Assembly (NCBI GenBank): GCA_946481405.1
Contig: CAMLNY010000024.1
Location: 1 to 8,731 of the forward strand
Reading direction: 5' to 3'
Source of the DNA: an uncultured Brevundimonas sp.
GTDB taxonomy: Bacteria; Pseudomonadota; Alphaproteobacteria; Caulobacterales; Caulobacteraceae
Length of the DNA stretch: 8,731 nt
Part shown: piece by piece, positions 1 to 6,368 of the stretch
Numbering within the stretch: the stretch's first letter is position 1
Layout of the letters: each line of letters begins with the position of its first letter
The notes under the pieces: model-generated
Told to the model about the DNA's origin: nothing
The model's input: only the letters and a program-made list of their open reading frames with translations
Databases searched by the model: none
Made by a program: the position numbers and the translations under genes

Positions 1-2
1 CG

Positions 3-828
3 CTCAAGGCCGGGTACGAGGACTGGTCTCACTGGCTGCCGATGAACCGGGCGCTGGCCGTGCCGTGCGAGAAGGTCAGGGCGGTGGATCCGTTCACCTC
101 GTCAACGGCGCGGGACGCCGGGTGGCAGTGGCGCATCTCACTGCAGCACCGGACCGGCAACGGCTATGTCTATGCGTCGGACTTCATCGAGGACGAGGTG
201 GCGAAGGAGACGCTGCTGGCGAACCTCGACGGCGAGGCGCTGGCCGATCCTCGTCCGCTGCGGTTCACGACCGGCAAGCGGAAGAAGTTGTGGGACAAGA
301 ACGTGGTCTCACTGGGCCTGTCGTCGGGCTTCATCGAACCCTTGGAATCGACCAGCATCCATCTAGTCCAGACCGGGATCATCCGTCTGCTGCAGCACTG
401 GCCGGACAAGGCGTTCAGCCAGGCCAATACCGATGGCTACAACCGGCGTCTGGACCGCGAAATCGAACTGATCCGGGACTTCGTGATCCTGCACTATCAC
501 GCGACCCAGAGGGACGACACGCCGTTCTGGCGACATGTGCGGGACATGCCGATCCCCGACAGCCTGGCCGAACGGGTGGAGATGTTCCGCGACCGGGGCC
601 TGTTGTTTCAGGTCGGGGCGGACGAGTATTTCAGCCAGGGCTCGTGGATGGCTGTGATGATCGGGCAGGGGATCACGCCCCGGACCTACAACCCGCTGTA
701 CGGCTATCAGCAGCTCGACCGGGCGGCGGGGCTTCGAACAGATCAAACAGGCGTGGGCGGCGACGGCGGAGAACCTGCCGCCGCACGAGGACTATCTGAG
801 GGCGAACAAGATGTGGGCGGACGCGTGA
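3..828 (+). CDS. Tryptophan-halogenase-family flavoprotein, 3' part, apparent frameshift
   Basis: This is the C-terminal part of a FAD-dependent halogenase-like protein (tryptophan 7-halogenase family, PrnA/RebH-like); the N-terminus with the FAD GxGxxG motif and catalytic Lys lies outside the window. Frame 3 reads LKAGYEDWSHWLP, then GWQWRISLQHRTGNGYVY (family WxWxIP motif at 123-140, with Ser for Pro) and PLEST at 339-353, which holds the family's active-site Glu. The frame is clean to the G run at 728-731. Skipping one G there gives GFEQIKQAWAATAENLPPHE and a natural end ...KMWADA-stop at 826-828. As written, the frame instead runs on into the next gene. In Caulobacterales and sphingomonads such genes often sit beside TonB receptors, and their substrates are mostly unknown. 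The family is clear; activity and substrate are not. The indel is either a sequencing error or a real mutation. Confidence 0.85.
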
Positions 829-1922
829 CCGAGGCGGAAGTTCTGACTCGCGTGGAGAACGGTCTGGGGCGTATCACCCTGAACCGGCCAAAATCATTGC
901 ATGCCCTGAATCTGGGCATGTGCGAGGCGATGACGCAGGCGCTGGTCGCCTGGCGCGACGATCCCGAGGTGCTGTCGGTGCTGATCGACCACTCGGGCGA
1001 GCGTGGCTTCTGCGCGGGCGGCGATATCCGCATGATCGCTGAAAGCGGGGCGACGGATGCGGTCGAGGCGAAGGCGTTCTTCCTGACCGAGTACAGACTC
1101 AACCACCTTATGTTCGAATACCCCAAGCCGATCACAGCGATCGTCGACGGGATCGTCATGGGAGGGGGTGTCGGGATTTCCGAGCCGGCGCAGATGCGTA
1201 TCGCGACCGAGCGGACGACCTATGCCATGCCGGAAACGGGCATCGGCCTGTTCCCGGATGTAGGTGGAGGCTGGTTCCTGCCGCGGCTGCCGGGCGAGGC
1301 GGGGACGTGGCTGGCCCTGACGGGCGCGCGGCTGAAGGCGGCGGACACGATCAAGCTGGGCGTCCACACCAGCTACACCAATGCGTATCAGGTCGAGCGG
1401 TTGAAGGAGATCCTCGTCAGGGATTCGATCAACCCCAAGCATGTCGCCGAGGATTTCTACGACACGATCATGACCGCGCCGACGGTCGAACTCGAGGCCA
1501 TCGACCGGCTGTTCGCCTTCGATACGGTGGAGGAGATCTTCGCCGCGCTGGAGGCCGACGGGTCGGAGTGGGCGCTGGCGCAGCTGGCGGTGCTGAAGAC
1601 CAAGTCGCCGCAGTCGCTGAAGGTGACGCTGCGACAGCTGCGGACCGGGCGAAAGATGAAGACCTTCGCCGAGGTGATGGCGATGGAATACCGGCTGGGC
1701 GGGCGGATCGTGCGGACCCACGACTTCCAGGAAGGCGTGCGCGCCGTGATCGTCGACAAGGACAATTCGCCGAAATGGTCGCCGGCGACTCTTGAAGGGG
1801 TGACGGACGCCGATCTGGACGCCCTGTTCGCGCCGCTTCCGAAGGACGAGGAATGGACGCCGCTGCCGGAGCCGTGGCCGCGGTCGCCGAAGAAGCAGGC
1901 GCGCCGGAGGGCGCGGGCCTGA
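825..1922 (+). CDS. 3-hydroxyisobutyryl-CoA hydrolase (enoyl-CoA hydratase/isomerase family)
   Basis: The predicted protein of 365 residues hydrolyses 3-hydroxyisobutyryl-CoA to free 3-hydroxyisobutyrate and CoA in valine catabolism (cytoplasmic). It has the crotonase fold: oxyanion-hole segment GFCAGGDIRMI (residues 61-71), VDGIVMGGGVGIS (107-119) and MPETGIGLFPDVGGG (135-149). In the last segment, Glu137 and Asp145 have the spacing of the HIBCH catalytic pair (human Glu169/Asp177). A later SPQSLKVTLRQL block is also typical of HIBCH rather than simple enoyl-CoA hydratases. Length fits the family. The GTG start at 825 overlaps the halogenase stop as GTGA, suggesting translational coupling; the Shine-Dalgarno sequence is weak. 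Because of the upstream indel, this frame is open back to position 3, so an automatic caller would report a spurious halogenase-hydrolase fusion. The next enzyme of the pathway, mmsB, lies at 3626. Confidence 0.9.
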   Translation: MTEAEVLTRVENGLGRITLNRPKSLHALNLGMCEAMTQALVAWRDDPEVLSVLIDHSGERGFCAGGDIRMIAESGATDAVEAKAFFLTEYRLNHLMFEYPKPITAIVDGIVMGGGVGISEPAQMRIATERTTYAMPETGIGLFPDVGGGWFLPRLPGEAGTWLALTGARLKAADTIKLGVHTSYTNAYQVERLKEILVRDSINPKHVAEDFYDTIMTAPTVELEAIDRLFAFDTVEEIFAALEADGSEWALAQLAVLKTKSPQSLKVTLRQLRTGRKMKTFAEVMAMEYRLGGRIVRTHDFQEGVRAVIVDKDNSPKWSPATLEGVTDADLDALFAPLPKDEEWTPLPEPWPRSPKKQARRRARA

Positions 1923-1988
1923 CCTTTCCCTGCATCCTGTGAAGCTTTCGTGCGTATGTTGGCTGAACCGCTGTTCGAGGATCGTCCC

Positions 1989-2765
1989 ATGCTGAAATCG
2001 TCGTTGCTGATCGCCGCCGCCGCGATCGCCCTGTCTGCCTGTGCTCCGACGATGTCGGGGGAGACCCCGGCCGATCCGGCGGAGCGGCCCTCGGCGGTCG
2101 TCAACGACTACGCCCTGGCCATCGCCGATCCGTTGAGGCCCGCGACCGAGGTGGCGCGCGATCCGCTGCGGAAGCCTGCCGAGATGCTGGCCTTTGCGCA
2201 GATCGACGGCGGGGAGCGGATCGCGGACGTGCGGCCCGAGGAGGGCTATTTCAGTCGCCTGTTCGCCCGGGCCGTGGGGCCGGAGGGCCGGGTCTACGCC
2301 TTCGTGCCGAACCAGACGGCGGCGCGCGAGAACGGGTTCGCCGACACCCTGGCGACCGACTATCCGAACGTGACGCGGGTCACGGGGGCGCTGGAGGACC
2401 TGACCTTCCCCGAGCCGCTGGACGTGGTCTTCATGGGGCAGGAATACCATGACTTCGTCATCGACCGGTTCAACGTCGATGTGGCGCGGATGAACGCGGC
2501 GGTGTTCGCGGCGCTGAAGCCGGGCGGGCTCTATGTCATTCTGGACCATCAGGCGGCGGCGGGCGCTGGAACGTCGGTCGTCGGCACCCTGCACCGGATC
2601 GAGGCCTCGGCCCTGAGGGCGCAGGTGGAGGCGGCGGGCTTCATCTTCGACGGCGAGACCAGCGCCGTTCGGAACCCTGAGGACGACCACAGCCTGTCGG
2701 TCTTCGACGAGGCGATCCGGGGCCGGACCGACCAGTTCGTCTACCGCTTCAGAAAGCCCGGCTGA
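1989..2765 (+). CDS. Predicted lipoprotein with class I SAM-methyltransferase fold
   Basis: The protein has 258 residues. ATG 1989 is chosen because GAGG lies 8 bases upstream (1977-1980) and the product then begins with a lipoprotein signal: MLKS, a hydrophobic stretch, and lipobox LSAC with Cys18. The open frame extends to 1950, but that start would bury the signal. Mature-domain blocks match a family of predicted methyltransferases: AEMLAFAQIDGGERIADV, GYFSRLFARAVGPEGRVYAF, GQEYHDF, AAVFAALKPGGLYVILDH, HRIEASALRAQVEAAGF, and a RGRTDQFVYRFRKP ending. It is a clear paralogue of the next gene. The glycine-rich SAM loop is eroded: residues 80-86 read DVRPEEG, where related proteins usually have a GGG or GxG. 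Since SAM is not expected outside the cytoplasm, enzymatic methylation is doubtful, and the fold may serve another purpose. No substrate can be assigned. Confidence 0.82.
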   Translation: MLKSSLLIAAAAIALSACAPTMSGETPADPAERPSAVVNDYALAIADPLRPATEVARDPLRKPAEMLAFAQIDGGERIADVRPEEGYFSRLFARAVGPEGRVYAFVPNQTAARENGFADTLATDYPNVTRVTGALEDLTFPEPLDVVFMGQEYHDFVIDRFNVDVARMNAAVFAALKPGGLYVILDHQAAAGAGTSVVGTLHRIEASALRAQVEAAGFIFDGETSAVRNPEDDHSLSVFDEAIRGRTDQFVYRFRKPG

Positions 2766-2790
2766 CGCCGTTCGACGGACGCGCTAGACT
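2762..2790 (+). promoter_or_regulatory. Candidate housekeeping promoter for the second methyltransferase-like gene
   Basis: CTGACGC (2762-2768) matches the Caulobacter -35 TTGACGS at six of seven positions. After 14 bases comes GCTAGACT (2783-2790), which matches GCTANAWC at its GCTA core and following A. The -35 overlaps the stop codon of the upstream paralogue, so each copy may be transcribed separately. Pattern match by eye only. Confidence 0.4.
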
Positions 2791-2793
2791 GTT

Positions 2794-2812
2794 CTCACGC
2801 CGTGAGCGTGAG
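2794..2812 (+). promoter_or_regulatory. Hairpin next to the ribosome binding site of the second methyltransferase-like gene
   Basis: CTCACGC (2794-2800) pairs perfectly with GCGTGAG (2806-2812) around a 5-base loop, and two G-U pairs can extend it to 2792-2814. The 3' arm runs into the Shine-Dalgarno sequence AGGGAG (2811-2816) that serves ATG 2823, so the hairpin could limit translation. If transcription starts near 2797, as the upstream promoter match implies, the first bases of the stem would be lost. The effect is inferred. Confidence 0.3.
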
Positions 2813-2822
2813 GGAGAGAACC

Positions 2823-3581
2823 ATGCGTCGTTCGCTGATCCTGGCCGTTTCGGCCGCCGTCCTGATGGGTGCGAGCGGGTTCGCGCCCGCGCCTGTGCAG
2901 GATCCGAGCGACTACGCCTATGTGCTGGCGGCGGACACGCGGCCGCAGGCCGACCGCGACCGCGATGAGGCGCGGCACACAGCCGAGGTTCTCGCCTTCG
3001 CCAGGGTCGGGCCCGACCAGAAGATCGGCGACATGATCATCGGCGGCGGCTTCTGGACCCGCGCTTTCGCCCGGATCGTGGCGGACGGCGACGGCGAGGT
3101 GATCGCCTGGCAACCGGCCGAGTTCGTCGCCTTCCAGGCCAGCTACGGCGAGGCGATCGCGGCGGCCGACGCCATGGACGACGTGACCGGCATCCGGTCG
3201 GCCATCGGAGCGCCCGAGTTCCCGTCCGGAATGGACCTGATCTTCACCAACCAGAACTATCACGACCTGCATCTGCGGCCGTTCGCGGCGGATACGGCGG
3301 CGAAGGTCAATGCGGCGGTGTTCGCCGCGCTCAAGCCGGGCGGCTACTACGTCGTGATCGACCACTATGCGGCGGCCGGCGCCGGTCTGGAGGCCGCGCA
3401 CACCCTGCACCGGATCGACACCGCCGACGTGAAGCGCGAGGTCGAGGCGGCGGGCTTCGTGCTGGATGGCGAGAGCGACATCCTCAGGAACGACTCCGAC
3501 CCGCTGACGGCCAATGTCTTCGACGGTTCGATCCGGGGGCGCACCAGCCAGTTCATGCTGCGCTTCCGCAAACCGGCGTGA
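2823..3581 (+). CDS. Exported class I SAM-methyltransferase-like protein, tandem paralogue
   Basis: The protein has 252 residues and starts at ATG 2823, with AGGGAG at 2811-2816. The frame is open to GTG 2802, but that start would add seven residues before a normal signal peptide (MRRSLILAVSAAVLMGASG, likely cut near residues 21-26). There is no lipobox Cys, so it is probably a soluble periplasmic protein, unlike the lipoprotein paralogue 57 bases upstream. Conserved blocks run in the same order: AEVLAFARVGPDQKIGDM, then GGGFWTRAFARIV, NQNYHDLH, NAAVFAALKPGGYYVVIDHY, TLHRID, EVEAAGFVLDGESDILRN, and IRGRTSQFMLRFRKP. Here the SAM loop keeps three glycines (residues 74-76, DMIIGGG). Function and substrate are unknown; this resembles the family annotated only as predicted methyltransferase. 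Export combined with a SAM-binding fold is the puzzle. Confidence 0.82.
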   Translation: MRRSLILAVSAAVLMGASGFAPAPVQDPSDYAYVLAADTRPQADRDRDEARHTAEVLAFARVGPDQKIGDMIIGGGFWTRAFARIVADGDGEVIAWQPAEFVAFQASYGEAIAAADAMDDVTGIRSAIGAPEFPSGMDLIFTNQNYHDLHLRPFAADTAAKVNAAVFAALKPGGYYVVIDHYAAAGAGLEAAHTLHRIDTADVKREVEAAGFVLDGESDILRNDSDPLTANVFDGSIRGRTSQFMLRFRKPA

Positions 3582-3625
3582 GGGTCTAACCGGGAGCCAA
3601 AATCGCTTCCGGGAGAGACTCAGCC

Positions 3626-4528
3626 ATGACGAAAATCGCCTTCATCGGCCTCGGCAACATGGGCGGCGGCATGGCCGCCAATCAGGCCAGGGCCGGCCAC
3701 GCCGTGGCGGCCTTCGACCTGTCCCAGGCGGCGCTGGATCGGGCGAAGGGCGCGGGCTGCACCCCGGTCGCCTCGGTGGCCGAGGCGGTGAAGGACGCCG
3801 AGGTGGTCATCACCATGCTGCCGGCCGGGCCGCATGTGCTGAAGGTCTATTCGGAACAGATCATCGGCGTCGCGCCGTCCTCGGCGTTGCTGCTGGACTG
3901 CTCGACCATCGACGTAGAGACGGCGCGGAAGGTCGCGGGACTGGCGAAGGAAGCAGGCTACGCCTTCGCCGACGCGCCGGTGTCGGGCGGGACGATGGCG
4001 GCGGACGCCGGGACCCTGGCCTTCATGGTCGGCTGCGACGAGGCGGACTTCGCCCGCATCGAGGCGGCTCTGGAGCCCATGAGCCGGGCGACATTCCGCG
4101 CCGGCGACCACGGGGCGGGGCAGGCGGCCAAGATTTGCAACAACATGATTCTGGGCATCACCATGCTGGGGACGTGCGAGGCCATTGCGCTTGCCGAGAA
4201 GCTGGGGCTGGACCCGACGAAGATGTTCGACATCGTGGCCAAGTCCTCGGGCCAGAGCTGGTCGACGACGACCTATTATCCGTGGCCGGGGCCGGTGCCG
4301 ACCGCGCCGTCCAACCGCAACTATGACGGAGGCTTCGCTACGGCCATGATGCTGAAGGACCTGAAGCTGGCGCAGGACGCGGCGGCCAAGGCGGGCGCCG
4401 CGACCCCGCTTGGGGCGCAGACGGAGGCCCTGTTCCAGATGTTCAACGGCCTCGGATACGGCGGGCGCGACTTCTCCGCGATCCTGCAGATGCTGCGCGG
4501 GAAGCTGGACGAACTGCCGAAGGGTTAG
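3626..4528 (+). CDS. mmsB: 3-hydroxyisobutyrate dehydrogenase
   Basis: This 300-residue NAD-dependent enzyme oxidises 3-hydroxyisobutyrate to methylmalonate semialdehyde in valine breakdown. Visible features are the N-terminal Rossmann motif GLGNMGGGMA (residues 8-17), the substrate-binding signature DAPVSGGTMAADAGTL starting at Asp116, and the GAGQAAKICNNM helix with the catalytic Lys at 169 and the following Asn pair. A C-terminal block ending YDGGFATAMMLKDLKLA also fits 3-HIBDH better than related tartronate semialdehyde or 6-phosphogluconate dehydrogenases. Length is typical. ATG 3626 is preceded by GGGAGA at 3611-3616. A GANTC methylation site (3617-3621) sits between the ribosome binding site and the start. 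It follows the exported methyltransferase-like gene by 44 bases with no obvious terminator, so a shared transcript with the upstream HIBCH gene is plausible. Confidence 0.92.
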   Translation: MTKIAFIGLGNMGGGMAANQARAGHAVAAFDLSQAALDRAKGAGCTPVASVAEAVKDAEVVITMLPAGPHVLKVYSEQIIGVAPSSALLLDCSTIDVETARKVAGLAKEAGYAFADAPVSGGTMAADAGTLAFMVGCDEADFARIEAALEPMSRATFRAGDHGAGQAAKICNNMILGITMLGTCEAIALAEKLGLDPTKMFDIVAKSSGQSWSTTTYYPWPGPVPTAPSNRNYDGGFATAMMLKDLKLAQDAAAKAGAATPLGAQTEALFQMFNGLGYGGRDFSAILQMLRGKLDELPKG

Positions 4529-4547
4529 GCCTTACCAGCCTGAACCC
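4522..4547. terminator. Candidate bidirectional terminator hairpin between convergent genes
   Basis: GGGTT (4522-4526) pairs with AACCC (4543-4547), and GGC (4528-4530) pairs with GCC (4538-4540), around a 7-base loop. An A/TG internal mismatch lies between the two stems. The structure covers both stop codons, TAG of mmsB and TAA of the OmpA-domain gene, which are only 3 bases apart. Neither side has a T run, so intrinsic termination is uncertain. Confidence 0.35.
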
Positions 4548-4942
4548 GGACCGACCGTGATCTCGATGCGGTCGTTCCGGGGCTCGCGGACCCCATCGGC
4601 GGTCTCGATGAGCGGGCGGGACTCGCCGAAAGCCTGCGTGGTGATGACCGTGGACGGAATCCCCATCGAAACGAGGTAGTCCCGCGCGACCGCCGTGCGC
4701 TGCTGTGACAGCCTCACATTGGCGGCGGCTTCGCCTGCGCGTGATGTGTGACCCGCGATGACGATCGATGTGCCTGCGCCGTCCCGAGCATAGGTTCGGG
4801 CAAAGGTCTGCAGGGCGGTTCGTGCGCGGGGCGTCAGGCGATCCTGGCCCCGATCGAATTGAACGATCGTCGGCATGATCTGGGCAGCGGCTGCGGAGCC
4901 GACGGCGATAAGACAGGCGGCCAGAATGATGATGCGGCGCAT
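4532..4942 (-). CDS. Small exported OmpA-domain protein
   Basis: The protein has 136 residues. A signal peptide (MRRIIILAACLIAVGSAAAA, cleavage probably before Gln21) is followed almost directly by a single OmpA C-terminal domain with no beta-barrel or linker. Family blocks are VQFDRGQDRLT (27-37), IVIAGHTSRAGEAA (60-73), NVRLSQQRTAVARDYL (75-90), and RNDRIEI near the end. The domain normally binds peptidoglycan diaminopimelate through an Asp in GHTD and an Arg in LSxxR. Here the Asp is Ser67, while Arg82 is kept, and the usual NRR near the end is NDR. The start is well supported: AAGGAG (complement of 4950-4955) lies 7 bases from the ATG. It is the only minus-strand gene, converging on mmsB and divergent from hemA. 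A -10-like GCTATCAT (complement of 5004-5011) lies upstream without a good -35. A role in envelope structure or stress is inferred only. Confidence 0.85.
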   Translation of the reverse strand: MRRIIILAACLIAVGSAAAAQIMPTIVQFDRGQDRLTPRARTALQTFARTYARDGAGTSIVIAGHTSRAGEAAANVRLSQQRTAVARDYLVSMGIPSTVITTQAFGESRPLIETADGVREPRNDRIEITVGPGSGW

Positions 4943-5022
4943 GGCGGTTCTCCTTTGCCGAGAAGAGAGCGCAGACGGGTTAGCGCCGTCATCCTCCAGA
5001 CGGATGATAGCAAGAGTCCGTT

Positions 5023-5041
5023 ATTGAGAACCGTTATCAAT
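5023..5041. promoter_or_regulatory. 19-bp imperfect palindrome, candidate operator (Fur-like geometry)
   Basis: ATTGAGAAC (5023-5031), centre C5032, GTTATCAAT (5033-5041) form a 9-1-9 dyad with one mismatched pair. The 7-1-7 core TGAGAAC/GTTATCA agrees with the classical Fur-type core TGATAAT/ATTATCA at 11 of 14 positions by eye. It lies in the AT-richest part of the 197-base gap between the OmpA-domain gene and hemA, upstream of both. Iron or heme control of hemA would make sense, but the regulator is inferred. Confidence 0.4.
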
Positions 5042-5058
5042 TAAGGGTTTGCGGCACT

Positions 5059-5085
5059 TTGTCCGGCCGGATTCATGGACAAATC
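5059..5085 (+). promoter_or_regulatory. Candidate hemA promoter with embedded dyad and GANTC site
   Basis: TTGTCCG (5059-5065), 12 bases, then GACAAATC (5078-5085) fits the Caulobacter housekeeping pattern at five of seven informative positions in each box. The same bases form a perfect inverted repeat, TTTGTCC (5058-5064) with GGACAAA (5077-5083). A GATTC site for CcrM-type methylation lies between the boxes (5070-5074), and a second GANTC lies at 5014-5018. A transcript beginning just after this element would start downstream of the alternative TTG at 5059, supporting the hemA start at 5140. Confidence 0.4.
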
Positions 5086-5139
5086 GCCCACATCGGCGCA
5101 TCAGGCGGCGACGTTTATCCGCCGAGCAGAGCCAGCTTC

Positions 5140-6366
5140 TTGTACGACTACAAGGCCGCCTTCCAGACCGCCGTGGACCAGGTGAAGAGCGAGGGGCGCT
5201 ATCGCGTCTTCGCCGACCTGAAGCGCGTGCGCGGCCAGTTCCCCAAGGCCGTGCGTCGCCGTGAGGACGGGTCCGAGCAGGACGTCGTCATCTGGTGCTC
5301 CAACGACTACCTCGGCATGGGCCAGCATCCGGTCGTTCTGGACGCCATGCAGGCCGAGCTGGACGCCGTGGGCGCGGGGGCCGGCGGCACACGCAACATT
5401 TCGGGCACGACGCGCTCGGCGGTGGATCTGGAAGCCGAACTGGCCGCCTGGCATCAGAAGGAAGCCGCGCTGCTGTTCACCTCCGGCTATGTGGCCAATG
5501 AGGCGACGCTGACGACGCTGCAGCGCATCCTGCCGGGGCTGATCATCTTCTCGGACAGCCTGAACCACGCCTCGATGATCGCAGGGATCCGCAACGGCGG
5601 CTGCGAGCGACACGTCTTCCTGCACAACGACCTGACGCATCTGGAGCAGCTTCTGGCCGCTGCGCCGACGGATGCACCCAAGCTGATCGCCTTCGAGAGC
5701 GTCTATTCGATGGACGGCGACATCGCCGACCTGGCCGGCACCATCGCCCTGGCGAAGAAGTACGGCGCCCTGACCTATCTCGACGAGGTCCACGCCGTGG
5801 GCCTCTACGGCGCCACGGGCGCGGGCGTGGCCGAGCGCGATGGCGTTCTGGAAGGCATCGACATCATCGAATGCACCCTGGGCAAAGCGATCGGCGTCAT
5901 GGGCGGCTACATCGCCGCCGACGCGGTGATCGTGGACGCGGTGCGAAGCTGGGCCTCGGGCTTCATCTTCACGACCTCGCTTCCTCCCGCTTTGACGGCG
6001 GGGGCCTTGGCCTCGGTGCGCCACCTGAAGGCCCATCCGGAACTGCGCGCGGCGCATCAGGAGCGGGCCCAGGCCCTGAAGGACCGTTTCGCGGCCGCCG
6101 GTATCCCGGTGATGCCGAGCGAAAGCCACATCGTGCCGGTCTTCGTGGGCGATCCGGTCCACACCAAGATGATCTCGGACATGCTGCTGGAAGAGCACGG
6201 CGTCTATGTCCAGCCGATCAACTATCCGACCGTGCCCAAGGGGACGGAGCGCCTGCGCTTCACCCCCTCGCCGAACCACACCGACGACATGATGGACGCC
6301 TTGGTCGAGGCGATGGACCGCCTGTGGTCGCACTGTAACGTCGCGCGGATGCCCTCGGCGGCGTGA
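5140..6366 (+). CDS. hemA: 5-aminolevulinate synthase
   Basis: This PLP enzyme of the alpha-oxoamine synthase family condenses glycine and succinyl-CoA to 5-aminolevulinate, the first step of the Shemin (C4) heme pathway. With the TTG start at 5140 the protein has 408 residues and begins MYDYKAAF, as alphaproteobacterial ALAS proteins do. The PLP lysine in [11 protein letters not shown] becomes Lys249, and LDEVHAVG gives Asp215 and His218, each one off the Rhodobacter capsulatus numbering (248, 214, 217). Other visible blocks are [41 protein letters not shown], and FTTSLPP. The frame is open to another TTG at 5059, which would add 27 unconserved residues; neither start has a strong Shine-Dalgarno sequence, so the exact start is less certain than the identity. 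A small gene follows the stop by 2 bases, and glyA, which makes the glycine substrate, lies downstream. Confidence 0.95.
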   Translation: MYDYKAAFQTAVDQVKSEGRYRVFADLKRVRGQFPKAVRRREDGSEQDVVIWCSNDYLGMGQHPVVLDAMQAELDAVGAGAGGTRNISGTTRSAVDLEAELAAWHQKEAALLFTSGYVANEATLTTLQRILPGLIIFSDSLNHASMIAGIRNGGCERHVFLHNDLTHLEQLLAAAPTDAPKLIAFESVYSMDGDIADLAGTIALAKKYGALTYLDEVHAVGLYGATGAGVAERDGVLEGIDIIECTLGKAIGVMGGYIAADAVIVDAVRSWASGFIFTTSLPPALTAGALASVRHLKAHPELRAAHQERAQALKDRFAAAGIPVMPSESHIVPVFVGDPVHTKMISDMLLEEHGVYVQPINYPTVPKGTERLRFTPSPNHTDDMMDALVEAMDRLWSHCNVARMPSAA

Positions 6367-6368
6367 CG

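Noticed and set aside
42..1922. A genuine bifunctional halogenase-hydrolase fusion protein
   Set aside because: The halogenase's own C-terminus and stop are intact in the neighbouring frame, and the linker reading (GVGGDGGEPAAARG) is unconserved. A single indel explains it better.
1950..1988. Upstream ATG for the lipoprotein gene
   Set aside because: It would place 13 residues before a perfect lipoprotein signal, whereas ATG 1989 has its own ribosome binding site.
894..2690. 598-codon open frame on the minus strand
   Set aside because: It is antisense to the hydrolase and the lipoprotein gene, is rich in Arg, His and Gly, and has no recognisable domain or signal. This is a usual shadow in high-GC DNA.
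5024..5040. FNR/FixK box (TTGAT, 4 bases, ATCAA) upstream of hemA
   Set aside because: The half-sites are present only as TTGAG and ATCAA with 7 bases between, so the spacing is wrong. The dyad fits a 9-1-9 site better.
5041..5055. CtrA binding site (TTAA, 7 bases, TTAA) upstream of hemA
   Set aside because: Only the first TTAA is present; the second half reads CGGC.
5101..6333. 410-codon minus-strand open frame opposite hemA
   Set aside because: It is a shadow of hemA, rich in His, Arg and Gln with no family resemblance.
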